Shown: one piece after another, positions 9,788 through 18,485 of the stretch
How the letters are laid out: every line of letters begins with the position of its first letter
Numbering within the stretch: position 1 is the stretch's first letter
Origin: Corallococcus sicarius
GTDB lineage: Bacteria; Myxococcota; Myxococcia; Myxococcales; Myxococcaceae
Direction of reading: 5' to 3'
Length of the DNA stretch: 43,337 nt
Assembly: GCF_003611735.1 (NCBI RefSeq)
Contig: NZ_RAWG01000046.1
Location: 1 to 43,337 of the forward strand
The notes under the pieces: generated by a model
What the model was told of the DNA's origin: nothing
The model's input: only the letters and a program-made list of their open reading frames with translations
Databases searched by the model: none
Made by a program: the position numbers and the translations under genes

Positions 9788-12390
9788 CCCCGGTCGGAGG
9801 CGCGGCGGCGCCAGCGGATGACCCCGTCCCAGTCCGCCGGGGGCGGCGTCTGGATGTGGCCCTGGCAGCGCTGGACGTAGACGCGGGCCACCGGGTCGCC
9901 GTGCTCCACGCCGCAGCGGCGGAACAGCTCCTGGGCCACCAGGAAGTCGCGCGCGTAGTAGGCCGTGAGGGCCTTCTCGTACAGGGCCATGCCCGCCTGC
10001 TTCTCTCCGGAGAATTCACCCCGGCGGCCGAGCAGCTCGTGGATGCGCACGGGGTTGGGCTGGTCGCGCACGAGCACGCGGTCCACCTCGCGGAAGACGT
10101 AGGCGTCGCTCGCGAGCTGCGCGGTGGTCTCTCCCACCAGCACCTGGGTGCCGTACTGCTTGTTGGCGCCCTCCAACCGGCCGGCCATGCCCACCGCGTC
10201 ACCCATGACGGTGTAGTGGGACTTGAGTTCGCTGCCCATGTCCCCCACGAGCAGGTCGCCCGTGTCGATGCCGGCGCGCACCGACAACCGGTGGCCGAAC
10301 TGCTTCTCCCAGACGGGCTGCTTCTGCGCGAGCACCGCCTGGAGCTTGAGCGCGGCCTCGCAGGCCAGGTGCGCGTGGCGGTCCGTGCGCACGGGGGCGC
10401 CCCAGAAGGCCAGCACCGAGTCACCGATGTACGTGTCCACCTGCCCCGCCGTGGCGCGCACCACGGCGGTCATCTCCGTGAGGAAGGTGTTGAGCAGGGG
10501 CACCAGCTGCTCAGGGGGCAGCGTCTCCGCCAGGCGGGTGAAGCCCTCGATGTCGCAGAGGTACACCGACATCTTCCGGCGCTCCGGACGCATCAGGCTC
10601 ACGTCGCGCGCGACGAGCCGCGCCACCTCCGGGCTCACGTAGCGGCCGAGCGCGCTGTGCACGAAGTCGCGCACGTCCTGCTCCGTGCGGAACGCGTAGA
10701 TCGTGGTGACGAGGAACGCGAGCCCCATGGACCACAGCGGGCCCGCCACGGCGATCCACTGGCGCTCGTTGACGAAGAGCCAGCCGGCGGCGGCGACGTA
10801 GCCCGCGCCCGCGGCCAGCGCCACGCCGACGAACAGCACGGCGCCGCTCACCGAGCGCAAGAGCCAGCTGAACGACAGCGCCAGGAACGCGCCGATGAAG
10901 GCGAGCCCCATGGTGGCCAGCATGTCCATGCGGGGCGCCACGCGGGTGATGCCGTCCGAGCTGAGGATGTTCGCGAGCGCCTGGCCCAGGATGGCGCCGT
11001 TGGCGATGCCCGGCCCGATGGGCGTCACCCGCCGCTCGGGCGCGTAGCTGCTGGTGTTGGTGAGGATGACGGCCCGGCCGTCCAGGTCGTGGTCGAACCG
11101 GGCGGGGCGCTCCGCCTGCGTGTCGAAGAGGTTGAGCAGCACGTTCCACGCGCGGATGGAGCGGGCCAGCGGGCCGCGCGCGCCCCGGGTGGCGGACGGG
11201 GCCTCCCAGCGCAGCAGGCTGTAGCCGGACGCATCCATGGGCACGGAGTACTTGTCCCCGATGTGGAGGCGCCCGTCGGCGTACCGCAGCTTCTGCGTGC
11301 CGGCGAGGCGCATGGCGGCGGCGAGCGGCAGCGAGGGCAGCACGTGGCGCTCGCGCCCGTGCGGGCTGTACGCGACGAGGTGGGGCACGCCGCGCACGAC
11401 GCCGTCGGGGTCCGCGGGCAGCGTGGTGGCGCCATAGCCGCTGGAGGTGCCCAACAGCGGCGTCACCGGGTGCTGGAGCTGGCGCACCTCCTGGAGCTTC
11501 TCCGGATCCAGCCCCGTCACCTGCACGGAGGCCAGGGAGAGGAACAGGTCCACCGGCGCCACGCGGAAGGCGTCATCCGCGGCGCGGCGCTCCTGGATGG
11601 ACGCGGAGAGGGTGCCCAGCTGTTCGCCCAGGCTGCGGCCCTCGCCCTCGTCGGCGACGCCGGCCCAGACCTCCAGGCCCTGGCCGGCGGGGATGAGGAA
11701 GGCGGGGCGCTGGAGCGCGAGCACGGACTGGGCGCGGACGCGGGCCTCGGTGGGGCCGGGGTAGCTGCCCAGGCGGACGCGGTACGGCCACAGGCGGCCG
11801 GTGGGCGGTAGGGTGCGGGTGCCCTCCGCGCCCCAGCGGAAGGCGAGCACGGACTGGTCGGGGTCCTGGTCCAGGAGGGCTCGCAGCGCGTCGTCGTCCT
11901 GGGACAGGGCGCCGCGGCCGGTGCGGGCGGGGGTGACGCAGGCGCGCGGGCTGAGCTCCGGGTAGGCGAAGTCCAGCATCACCACGGAGGCGCCCTCCTC
12001 CACCAGCCGGTGGACCATGCCGCCCATGACCTGGCGCGGCCACGGGTACGCGGCGATGTCGGCGCGGGGGCCCTGCTGGGCCTCGGCGAGGGTGTCGTCG
12101 TCGATGGAGACGAGCACCACGCGGTCGGAGCGCTCGGAGCGTTCGCCGAGTTGGCGGATGCGCCAGTCGTAGAAGACGCGCTCGCCGCCGTCGAGCCAGC
12201 CCGACAGCATGTCCACGACGCCCGAGGGCGACAGCGAGGGGCCCGGCGTGTCGTCCGGACGCACGGGGCGTGAGACGCGCTGGGACACGAGCAGCCCCAG
12301 CAGGCAACCGAACAGGGCGGCCTGGACGAGCGAGAAGCCGAGCCGCTGGATGAAGCGGCGGCCGGCGGAGTGGATGCGGAGACGTTGCAC
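9784..12390 (-). CDS. CHASE2-domain class III cyclase homologue, probably catalytically impaired
   Basis: 868 residues: an N-terminal helix, a large extracytoplasmic CHASE2 sensor (about 45-480, with FYDWRIRQLG and VVLVSIDDDTL), three C-terminal membrane helices (about 490-570), a class III cyclase domain (about 600-790), and a helical tail ending in PPADWDGVIRW. The metal aspartates persist (LCDIEGFTRL, YIGDSVLAFWGAP). The purine-specifying lysine is Thr653 (VDTYIGD instead of xDKYIGD), and the transition-state asparagine is Gly734 (DAVGMAGRLEG instead of [11 protein letters not shown]). Both codons were read directly. It may therefore be a pseudocyclase or use a changed substrate. The start is GTG at 12390. 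It shares its sensor and tail with the cyclase at 33490-35871. The signal sensed is unknown. Confidence 0.88.
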   Translation of the reverse strand: MQRLRIHSAGRRFIQRLGFSLVQAALFGCLLGLLVSQRVSRPVRPDDTPGPSLSPSGVVDMLSGWLDGGERVFYDWRIRQLGERSERSDRVVLVSIDDDTLAEAQQGPRADIAAYPWPRQVMGGMVHRLVEEGASVVMLDFAYPELSPRACVTPARTGRGALSQDDDALRALLDQDPDQSVLAFRWGAEGTRTLPPTGRLWPYRVRLGSYPGPTEARVRAQSVLALQRPAFLIPAGQGLEVWAGVADEGEGRSLGEQLGTLSASIQERRAADDAFRVAPVDLFLSLASVQVTGLDPEKLQEVRQLQHPVTPLLGTSSGYGATTLPADPDGVVRGVPHLVAYSPHGRERHVLPSLPLAAAMRLAGTQKLRYADGRLHIGDKYSVPMDASGYSLLRWEAPSATRGARGPLARSIRAWNVLLNLFDTQAERPARFDHDLDGRAVILTNTSSYAPERRVTPIGPGIANGAILGQALANILSSDGITRVAPRMDMLATMGLAFIGAFLALSFSWLLRSVSGAVLFVGVALAAGAGYVAAAGWLFVNERQWIAVAGPLWSMGLAFLVTTIYAFRTEQDVRDFVHSALGRYVSPEVARLVARDVSLMRPERRKMSVYLCDIEGFTRLAETLPPEQLVPLLNTFLTEMTAVVRATAGQVDTYIGDSVLAFWGAPVRTDRHAHLACEAALKLQAVLAQKQPVWEKQFGHRLSVRAGIDTGDLLVGDMGSELKSHYTVMGDAVGMAGRLEGANKQYGTQVLVGETTAQLASDAYVFREVDRVLVRDQPNPVRIHELLGRRGEFSGEKQAGMALYEKALTAYYARDFLVAQELFRRCGVEHGDPVARVYVQRCQGHIQTPPPADWDGVIRWRRRASDRG

Positions 12391-12494
12391 GGGCGGCCCA
12401 CAGGATACCGCTTCGGGGCCGAGCGCCTACGGGGGACACGCGCGGTATGGTTGGCTGCCCCACCGCTTCCCTTTTGAAAGAGCCAGAGCCGCCC

Positions 12495-13361
12495 ATGAAA
12501 CGCCTGTTGCTGTCCGCCGTCGCCGCCGTCTCCCTGCTGTCGCCCCTGGCCTGTGACATCGAGAAGACGGGCAACCAACTCGCCGCGGACCACGTGATGG
12601 TGGGCACCCTGCTGGCCACGCCGCAGGTGGACGTGTCGACCTCCGCGCTCGCGGGCTACGACGCGGGGACGTACGGAGGGCCGGACGGAGGCGACGTGGT
12701 GTCGTTCCCCGGGGAGACGGCGGCGTTCCTCTTCTTCGGAACGAAGTCAGGGGAGAACTCGCAGCCGGAGGGCCTCGCTGGCGCCACCGTGACGCTCCAG
12801 GCGGGCTCGGCGGCGGCGGTGCCCCTCAACGCCCAGGGTGGCGGCAGCTACGGCGTGACGAGCAGCTCGACGGACGCGCTGACGTACGCGTCCGGGGCGA
12901 CGTATTCGTTCATCGCGACGCAGGGCGGGACGCGGTACGAGGCGCAGGTGAAGGACTCCCCGACGAAGGAGGCCCTCCCCGCGTTCCATCCTCCCGAGGG
13001 CTTCGTGCGGATCGCGGCGAACACGGCGTTCAGCTTCGACCGTCCGGCGCCTCCGGCGAACCAGGACCGCACGCTGGGCTTCGTGACGGTGGTGCCGGTG
13101 GGCTCGGATGGGCAGAAGGGTGAGCCCACGTATTCGAACGCGCCGACGACGCCGGTGGAGTTCCTCCAGCTCGCGGCGGTGCCGCAGGCCTACCGGGAGG
13201 CGCGCGTGACCATTCCCGCCACCGCGTTCCCGAACCCGAGGCAGACGTACCTGGTCATCTTCCAGGCCGTGCGCATGGGCGGCGCGGAGTCCGACAACCT
13301 CTTCCTGGGCAGCGTCGTCCTGGCGGGCACGTCCGAGGTCGGCATCTTCCGGACGAACTGA
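12495..13361 (+). CDS. Hypothetical exported protein, lipoprotein-like
   Basis: 288 residues beginning MKRLLLSAVAAVSLLSP, a clear signal peptide followed by LAC (C20) with Asp next. The residue at -3 is proline, so the lipobox is imperfect. The mature part is rich in Gly, Ser, Thr and Ala with alternating hydrophobic strands, suggesting a beta-sandwich. No enzyme motif is recognised. It is divergent from the CHASE2 cyclase, with 104 nt between them that must hold both promoters; none was clear. Start chosen at ATG 12495 because the signal peptide begins there. Confidence 0.65.
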   Translation: MKRLLLSAVAAVSLLSPLACDIEKTGNQLAADHVMVGTLLATPQVDVSTSALAGYDAGTYGGPDGGDVVSFPGETAAFLFFGTKSGENSQPEGLAGATVTLQAGSAAAVPLNAQGGGSYGVTSSSTDALTYASGATYSFIATQGGTRYEAQVKDSPTKEALPAFHPPEGFVRIAANTAFSFDRPAPPANQDRTLGFVTVVPVGSDGQKGEPTYSNAPTTPVEFLQLAAVPQAYREARVTIPATAFPNPRQTYLVIFQAVRMGGAESDNLFLGSVVLAGTSEVGIFRTN

Positions 13362-13367
13362 GGCGGG

Positions 13368-14363
13368 CTACCCCGTCTCGATGTCGAGCCCGAGGCGCCC
13401 CTCCAGCTTGAGGCGCAGCAGGTGGCCCGCGAAGCGCTCCGCCTCCTCGCGGGTGAGGATGCTGCGGAAGTCCGGGCCCTCCGCGAGTTCGACCTCCATC
13501 ACGGCGCCGCGCTGGAGGAGGCGGAAGAAGTCCTCCCCTCCTCCCGGGCGAGGCACGCGCAGGGGCACGAAGCCCTTGAGCGGCAGGACGTCCACGCTGG
13601 CGTCGATGACGCGCAGGAGCCCCTGCGCGTCCGGGCGCACGGCGTCGGCGGGGATGGACTCCTCCGGGTAGAGCGGCGCGGGTGCGAGCGCCAGGTCCTC
13701 GGTGGAGTCGTCGAAGAGGAAGCCGTAGCGGGACGGCACGCGCTGCGTGAGCAGGTAGCAGAGCAGGACGGCTTCATCCGGCCCCACGCGGGCGACGTGG
13801 AGGATGGAGCGCTCCGCGCCTACGCGGCGCAGGAGCAGCGTGAGGTGGGGCTGGCTGCTCGCGAGGTAGCGGCGGACGCGATCCAGGAGCGTGGTGCGCA
13901 CTTCGGTGAAGGCCGCTTGATAGCGGGCTTCGCTCTCTGCTTCGCGCTGGGTGACGGCGTCGCGGGCCCTGGCGAGCTTCGCTTCCGCGTCGCGGAGGAA
14001 GTCACTGGCGGCGCCCTGCGGCTGGAGGCCCGGGGTGTTGCTTCCGGGGTCCATGCCGGCCGCGCGCACGGCGCCCAGGAGGAAGGAGCCCTGCTGCGCG
14101 AGGCGCGCCTGTTCCTCACGGAACTGGATGAGCGAGGCCGCATGGTCGCGCTTCAGCTCCGCCCAGGCGTCGTAGGTAGACTCCAGTGTCTCCAGCGTGC
14201 GGAGCTGGCCGAGCGTGGACTCTGGACCGTCTGTGTTTCGGGGGGCCAGGTCTGTATTCGCCGTGGGAGGGGGCGCCTCCACGGCCGGAACATCCACCGG
14301 CGTGTCGTGACGCAACGGGCGCGGGGGAGACTTGGACGACGGTGGCTTCTTCCCGGCGCTCAC
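13368..14363 (-). CDS. Conserved hypothetical protein, coiled-coil plus alpha/beta domain
   Basis: 331 residues, not recognised. Residues 1-50 are Pro/Lys-rich and probably disordered. A long helical, charged segment (about 60-170) is predicted coiled coil. The C-terminal half (LTLLLRRVGAERSILHVARVGPDE onward) looks like a compact alpha/beta domain, ending FAGHLLRLKLEGRLGLDIETG. No signal peptide or membrane segment, so probably cytoplasmic. Start set at GTG 14363 because AGGAG lies 8 nt upstream (14372-14376). A TTG at 14429 would extend into the upstream gene with no ribosome site. It lies 28 nt behind the MopE-repeat lipoprotein gene, so the two are probably co-transcribed. Confidence 0.6.
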   Translation of the reverse strand: MSAGKKPPSSKSPPRPLRHDTPVDVPAVEAPPPTANTDLAPRNTDGPESTLGQLRTLETLESTYDAWAELKRDHAASLIQFREEQARLAQQGSFLLGAVRAAGMDPGSNTPGLQPQGAASDFLRDAEAKLARARDAVTQREAESEARYQAAFTEVRTTLLDRVRRYLASSQPHLTLLLRRVGAERSILHVARVGPDEAVLLCYLLTQRVPSRYGFLFDDSTEDLALAPAPLYPEESIPADAVRPDAQGLLRVIDASVDVLPLKGFVPLRVPRPGGGEDFFRLLQRGAVMEVELAEGPDFRSILTREEAERFAGHLLRLKLEGRLGLDIETG

Positions 14364-14391
14364 GGTGCGTGCTCCTGGTGCGAAGGCCTGC

Positions 14392-16497
14392 TCACTGGGG
14401 CCAATAGGGATAGCGGTGGACGTAGCCAAACCGACCTACGACCCAGATGTCTTCCGGACTGTTCCCAGCGATTCCATACATGGAAGAGCCGAAACCCACG
14501 ATGCGCCAGCCTTCCCCGTTGTACCAATGGATTTGCCCTGACTCACTGACGATATAAATGGCATTCTTCCCGAAGGCGAGCACCTCCGTGAAGTTGTCAA
14601 TGGCGTCGGGCGGCCCAGCGGCGACATTCCACGTCACACCGTTCCAGGACAGCAGTGTGCCGGCACTTCCAACGGCGTATGCCAGCCTCGGGCTGACGAC
14701 CTGGACCCCATTCAATCGTCCAGTCGCGGGCACGCCCGGTTCGGGGAGCCAGACACTCTGGGACGGTGAGTACCGGAATATCATCGAGGAGTCTTCCCCC
14801 CCCACGGCAAACATGACTTCGGGCGACACACCGCTGATGTCCCGTAGGGGGCCTGCGTCAATCACCTGCGAAGGACCCACCGACGAGGCCCCCCCGTCCC
14901 AGGTGAACACAGCCCCTCTTGGCCCACTCAGTTCGCTTGTGACGCCATGGATTTCAACGCCCTGGCCCGCCCTGACGAACCCCTGAAGTCCCGTCACATT
15001 GGCTGCGTTCCCCATCAGTGAGGTCCAGGGGCCGCAATCTGAACTGAAGGGCTTCTGTACAATCAATTGCCCCTCTTCACGCCCGACATAGGCAACGCCT
15101 GTCTGAGGATGTGCCCAGACACTGAGAAGGGAATCAGGAAAACCTCCGGTGGAGCAGGCGCCAGGGAGCGCGCTGAAGCCAGAGTGCGATGGCTCTTTCA
15201 CAGCACGTGCTGAGTTGGAGCCAACGATCCACACACCACCGTCGCCATAGGTCGCGACATCGAACCAGTCAACTCCAGCATCAACCACGGTCCGCAGGGA
15301 CCAGGAAGGAGGCATGACACATGCGCCCGACTCATCCCATAGGCCATCACAGTCGTTGTCCTGCTCGTCGCAGAGTTCGCGCGCATTGGCATGAATGAAC
15401 GGATTGCCGTCGTCGCAGTCCCCTTCTTGAAGGATGAAGGCCCCAGCCGGACGCGCGCAAGACTTCACCCCAGCATCGCCTTGCCCACGACCGTCATCAT
15501 CTTCGTCCGGATACCAGGTGGATGCCGGGCTCGAAGCCTGGCACCGGGCCCCAGCGCCACTTTCATCACACTGAATTGAACCAAAGCATTGCGTCTGCGC
15601 GTTGAGACAACTGCCGCCAATATTGAAGCCCTCGTCAATCCCTCCCACACAATTGTCATCCACACTGTTGCAGAGTTCCGAGGCGCCCGGCCTCACCGTG
15701 GCCTGACGGTCATCACAGTCGTCATGGAGCGCACTGAGCGGCAAACGGTTCGGGGGAAGTGTCGCGCTACAGACAGACACCTGCCCCTGCTGCAGGTCTC
15801 CATGACCGTCCCGATCCTCGTCGGCCCAGGCGTACTGCACGGCAGGTGCGACACAGACCACCGCGGCGTTCTCTCCACAGCTCCGGACGCCCGTGCACCC
15901 TTCGCCCGTGGTACAGGCCTCTCCCACTCCAAGCCCGTCATCCGCCTTCCCGGTGCAGTTGTCGTCCTTGGCGTTGCAAAGCTCCGCCATCCCGGGGTTC
16001 ACCGTCGGCAGCGTGTCATTGCAATCCGTCCCACCGGTCCCCATGCTGACGTAGCCATCCCCATCCGCGTCCGCCGCGACCAATGTCAACGGCAGTCGGA
16101 CGACGGTGCCCTCGCGAAGGGCGACGCGCTCGGTCTTCGTCGTCACCGCGGGCCCGTCGCACGCCTGCTCGAACGCCTCGACGGAGACCGACACCGCCAG
16201 ACTCCAGTCCTTCGGCGGAGAGAACCCTTGCGCCAACGTCTTCCCCTGCAGCGCCGTCCCCCGGTACGGAACTGAAACGGTCCTTGTGGCCTTGCTCCCA
16301 TCGTCCTTCGCCACGAACCGCAGACACCCGGGCACGAACCCCTTCGCGTCCACGAACATCTGCAGCATCCCGCAGTCCGCAGCCCCGGCCGCGCAGAACT
16401 CCTTCTCGCGCCACAGGTCCTCCAGCGACGGCACGGTGCACCGCACCAGGGACACCGCCAGCAATGCCACCCACATCACGGGACGAAAACGGGACAT
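14392..16497 (-). CDS. MopE-like metal-binding-repeat protein with C-terminal propeller-like region
   Basis: 701 residues. An N-terminal signal (MSRFRPVMWVALLAVSLVRC) ends at C20, which may be lipidated although Arg at -1 is unusual. Three copies of the MopE-type repeat follow at about 142-188, 226-289 and 330-390. Each has an acidic Ca-like loop (DADGDGY, DEDRDGHGD, DEDDDGRGQGD), then DC[ND]D, then ELCNxxDDNCxG or ELCDEQDNDCDG. The C-terminal 300 residues contain repeated AVG, SWNGVTWN and GNSPEDIWVVG blades typical of beta-propellers with WD/BNR-like strands. Such proteins are surface-exposed in myxobacteria. The 3' half is visibly lower in G+C (48% by hand count at 14521-14580). AGGA lies about 8 nt upstream of the ATG. 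Confidence 0.75.
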   Translation of the reverse strand: MSRFRPVMWVALLAVSLVRCTVPSLEDLWREKEFCAAGAADCGMLQMFVDAKGFVPGCLRFVAKDDGSKATRTVSVPYRGTALQGKTLAQGFSPPKDWSLAVSVSVEAFEQACDGPAVTTKTERVALREGTVVRLPLTLVAADADGDGYVSMGTGGTDCNDTLPTVNPGMAELCNAKDDNCTGKADDGLGVGEACTTGEGCTGVRSCGENAAVVCVAPAVQYAWADEDRDGHGDLQQGQVSVCSATLPPNRLPLSALHDDCDDRQATVRPGASELCNSVDDNCVGGIDEGFNIGGSCLNAQTQCFGSIQCDESGAGARCQASSPASTWYPDEDDDGRGQGDAGVKSCARPAGAFILQEGDCDDGNPFIHANARELCDEQDNDCDGLWDESGACVMPPSWSLRTVVDAGVDWFDVATYGDGGVWIVGSNSARAVKEPSHSGFSALPGACSTGGFPDSLLSVWAHPQTGVAYVGREEGQLIVQKPFSSDCGPWTSLMGNAANVTGLQGFVRAGQGVEIHGVTSELSGPRGAVFTWDGGASSVGPSQVIDAGPLRDISGVSPEVMFAVGGEDSSMIFRYSPSQSVWLPEPGVPATGRLNGVQVVSPRLAYAVGSAGTLLSWNGVTWNVAAGPPDAIDNFTEVLAFGKNAIYIVSESGQIHWYNGEGWRIVGFGSSMYGIAGNSPEDIWVVGRFGYVHRYPYWPQ

Positions 16498-16603
16498 GCC
16501 GTGAATCCTAGTTCATTCCCTGTCACCGCCTGCCCCGGAAACACAAAGGCCCCTCCCCGCGTACAGCGGGAAGAGGCCCGTGGACTTCAACGCCAACCCG
16601 GAA

Positions 16604-16915
16604 TCAGGTCGTGCGCGAACCCGGGGGCACCGTGGAGCCGGTGGCCGCGGTCTGCGTCTCCGTGCCGCGCGCGCTGTTGATGGCGCCCACGAGCTTGTCC
16701 TGGCCACCCTGCAGCTTCGTGCGCAGGTCGCCGCGCAGCTGCTGCCCGGGCTTGTCCGCCATCAGCAGGCCCACGCCCACGCCCACCAGCAGGCCGGCGG
16801 CGAAGATGCCCAGCGCGGGCAGCGTCGTCTCCGCGGTGGTGCGCCGCGTCTCCAGGCCCACCAGGTCCAGCAGGTCGTCACGGTCCAGCTTCTTCAGGTC
16901 CTTCAGGCTCAGCAT
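16604..16915 (-). CDS. YtxH-like small membrane protein
   Basis: 103 residues. A charged N-terminal stretch (MLSLKDLKKLDRDDLLDLVG) precedes one glycine-rich transmembrane helix (PALGIFAAGLLVGVGVGLLMA) and the motif following it, DKPGQQLRGDLRTKL, which is the arrangement of the YtxH/gas-vesicle-protein-like family. The C-terminus is polar and low-complexity. GGAG sits about 8 nt before the ATG. Last gene of a run of five small membrane proteins, probably one transcript. The family is linked to general stress in Bacillus; its role here is inferred only. Confidence 0.65.
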   Translation of the reverse strand: MLSLKDLKKLDRDDLLDLVGLETRRTTAETTLPALGIFAAGLLVGVGVGLLMADKPGQQLRGDLRTKLQGGQDKLVGAINSARGTETQTAATGSTVPPGSRTT

Positions 16916-16968
16916 GTCCGACTCCGGGGGTTTGCTTCAGTGGGAAAGCCGTGTGGCGTTGAGAATGA

Positions 16969-17352
16969 CTAGACGCTGCCCGGGGGCGGCGTGCCGCGAC
17001 CGGACTGGTAGCCCTGGAAGGCCGACTCGGCCATGCCCAGGAGTTCGTCCTTCACGAAGGGCAGCGCGGCCAGCCGCACGCCCAGCTTCAGGATGCGCGC
17101 CGTCAGCGGCGTGAAGAGGCCACCGCCCAGCACGTAGCCGACGCCCGCGGCGATGGCCAGGGTGCCGTAGGGGTTGCGCTCCACGCGGCCCTTCAGGTCC
17201 AGGCTCTGGCCCAGGTCCGCCACCGCGCTGCGCGCGTTGTCGATGAACTGCTGCGCGTCCGAACCCAGCTGATCCACGCGCTGGCCGAAGCCCGCGTCAT
17301 CGCCGTGTTCCGCCGAGCCGTTGCTGCCCGTCGTACCCGAATAACTCGTCAT
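16969..17352 (-). CDS. Small membrane protein, DUF883/YqjD-like cluster member
   Basis: 127 residues. A polar, Ser/Gly/Asp-rich N-terminus is followed by an amphipathic segment (QRVDQLGSDAQQFIDNARSA) and then VERNPYGTLAIAAGVGYVLGGG, the 'NP.xxxxxAaGvGyxlG' signature seen near the C-terminal helix of DUF883/ElaB proteins. A second hydrophobic segment (ILKLGVRLAALPF) follows, which is longer than in E. coli YqjD. The ATG at 17352 is chosen for its GGGAG 8 nt upstream and for the conserved start of the polar region. The upstream spacing to the next gene is 37 nt. Confidence 0.6.
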   Translation of the reverse strand: MTSYSGTTGSNGSAEHGDDAGFGQRVDQLGSDAQQFIDNARSAVADLGQSLDLKGRVERNPYGTLAIAAGVGYVLGGGLFTPLTARILKLGVRLAALPFVKDELLGMAESAFQGYQSGRGTPPPGSV

Positions 17353-17389
17353 GGTCGTGCTCCCTTCCTGAACCGTCCCCGAAGGGCGG

Positions 17390-17587
17390 TTAGCGCGAGG
17401 CGATCCGGCCCACGAGGAAACCCACCGCGATGGCACCCAGCAGGCACGTGCCGGGGTTCGCCCGGATGAAGCCCACCACCTGACGATTCAGGTCCACCAG
17501 GTTCTGCCGCGCCTCGTCCACCTGCGGCAACACCTGATCCTGAAGCTGCCGCGCCCGGTCTGCCATCTGCTGCGGATTGATTTCCAT
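17390..17587 (-). CDS. Small membrane-anchored protein, YqjD/ElaB-like
   Basis: 65 residues from the ATG at 17587. A heptad-like helical N-terminal part (QMADRARQLQDQVLPQVDEARQNLVDLNRQV) precedes a C-terminal anchor GFIRANPGTCLLGAIAVGFLVGRI. The pattern of 'R-x-N-P-x-x-x-L-x-x-A-x-x-G-x-x-x-G' is that of DUF883 proteins, which tether stationary-phase ribosomes in E. coli. A GAGGG lies 6 nt upstream of 17587; an in-frame ATG at 17641 is an alternative giving 83 residues. Confidence 0.6.
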   Translation of the reverse strand: MEINPQQMADRARQLQDQVLPQVDEARQNLVDLNRQVVGFIRANPGTCLLGAIAVGFLVGRIASR

Positions 17588-17662
17588 GAAGGCCCTCTGC
17601 TCTGTGCGTTGGTTCTCGATTGCTTCCAGAAATGTGCTCATCCGGCCCCGCAGGCGCTCAAC

Positions 17663-17878
17663 TCAACGCGAGCGCCGCGAGCCCACCACGTACCCCACGA
17701 GGAAGGCGGTCCCCACGCAGGCGTAGGGATGACGCCGCACCCACTGGCGCCAGTCGGTGGCCACCGCCACCTCCTCGCGCAGCGCGCTCACCGACGTGGC
17801 CAGGTCGGCCCGGGTGCGCTCGATCTCCTCGCGAAGCGCCGCGCTGCTGCGCGGAAGCTGTCCATTGCTAGCGGCCAT
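17663..17878 (-). CDS. DUF3618-like small membrane protein
   Basis: 71 residues with the DUF3618-type opening LREEIERTRADLATSVSALREEV, followed by a C-terminal membrane segment RHPYACVGTAFLVGYVVGSRRSR. Its N-terminus overlaps the 3' end of the holin-family gene by 11 nt, so the two are co-translated. It belongs to the same class of single-anchor helical proteins as its downstream neighbours. Molecular role unknown. Confidence 0.7.
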   Translation of the reverse strand: MAASNGQLPRSSAALREEIERTRADLATSVSALREEVAVATDWRQWVRRHPYACVGTAFLVGYVVGSRRSR

Positions 17879-18338
17879 GCTGCGGCTCCTTGAAAGCCTT
17901 CTCCGTGCCGTTCTTCAGCGTATTCACGCCCGGCGCCGCCTCGGGGGGGCGCGTCGTGGTGAGCGCCGCCATGCTGCGCGACAGCTCACTCGCCGTGTCA
18001 TCCATCATCTGGCGCGACTTCATGCGCTTCACCGCGCGGAGGATGCCGAAGACGCCTCCTCCCAGGTTCAACCCGCCCACCAGCGCGAGCGCCCCGGCCC
18101 ACCCCAGCCACGTGGCCAGGACGGCCGCCAGCGCGCCGCAGACGAACGCGTAGCCCACGAGGAGGAAGGGCACGAACACGGCGATGCTCGCCACGTCCAG
18201 GCCTATCGCCTTCGCGTCCTCCGCGATCTCCAGCCGCGCCAACTGCAGGTGCTGCGTCACCAGCTTGCTGAAGCCGTCCGCCATGCGCCCGACGAGTGCG
18301 GCGACGCCGCGATCCGTCTGTTCACTGCCCACGTGCAT
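17868..18338 (-). CDS. Phage-holin-superfamily III (YqjE-like) membrane protein
   Basis: 156 residues. An N-terminal amphipathic helix (VGRMADGFSKLVTQHLQLARLEI) is followed by two transmembrane helices with a short turn (AVFVPFLLVGYAFVCGALAAVLA and GWAGALALVGGLNLGGGVFGI), the layout of Phage_holin_3_6 / YqjE. In E. coli YqjE sits beside YqjD, and the same pairing is seen here. There is no lysin or phage gene nearby, so it is best read as a housekeeping membrane-stress protein. First gene of the small-membrane-protein run. Confidence 0.75.
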   Translation of the reverse strand: MHVGSEQTDRGVAALVGRMADGFSKLVTQHLQLARLEIAEDAKAIGLDVASIAVFVPFLLVGYAFVCGALAAVLATWLGWAGALALVGGLNLGGGVFGILRAVKRMKSRQMMDDTASELSRSMAALTTTRPPEAAPGVNTLKNGTEKAFKEPQHGR

Positions 18339-18485
18339 GCGCTCTCCGGCCGACGCTCACATCCTGTGCGCGTGGGCGCCAACCTAGGCACCCCCGCTCG
18401 CCGCGACAACCACGCCGCGGCGAAACTGTCCGGCGTTCGCAAGCGTCGGCCACTCAACGCGAAAACCCTCCGGACCCGCGTGAGC

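Noticed and set aside
17868-18338. Holin-family gene as a sign of a prophage
   Set aside because: No lysin, capsid, integrase or other phage gene nearby. The neighbours are stress-type small membrane proteins, and YqjE-like proteins belong to the same family.
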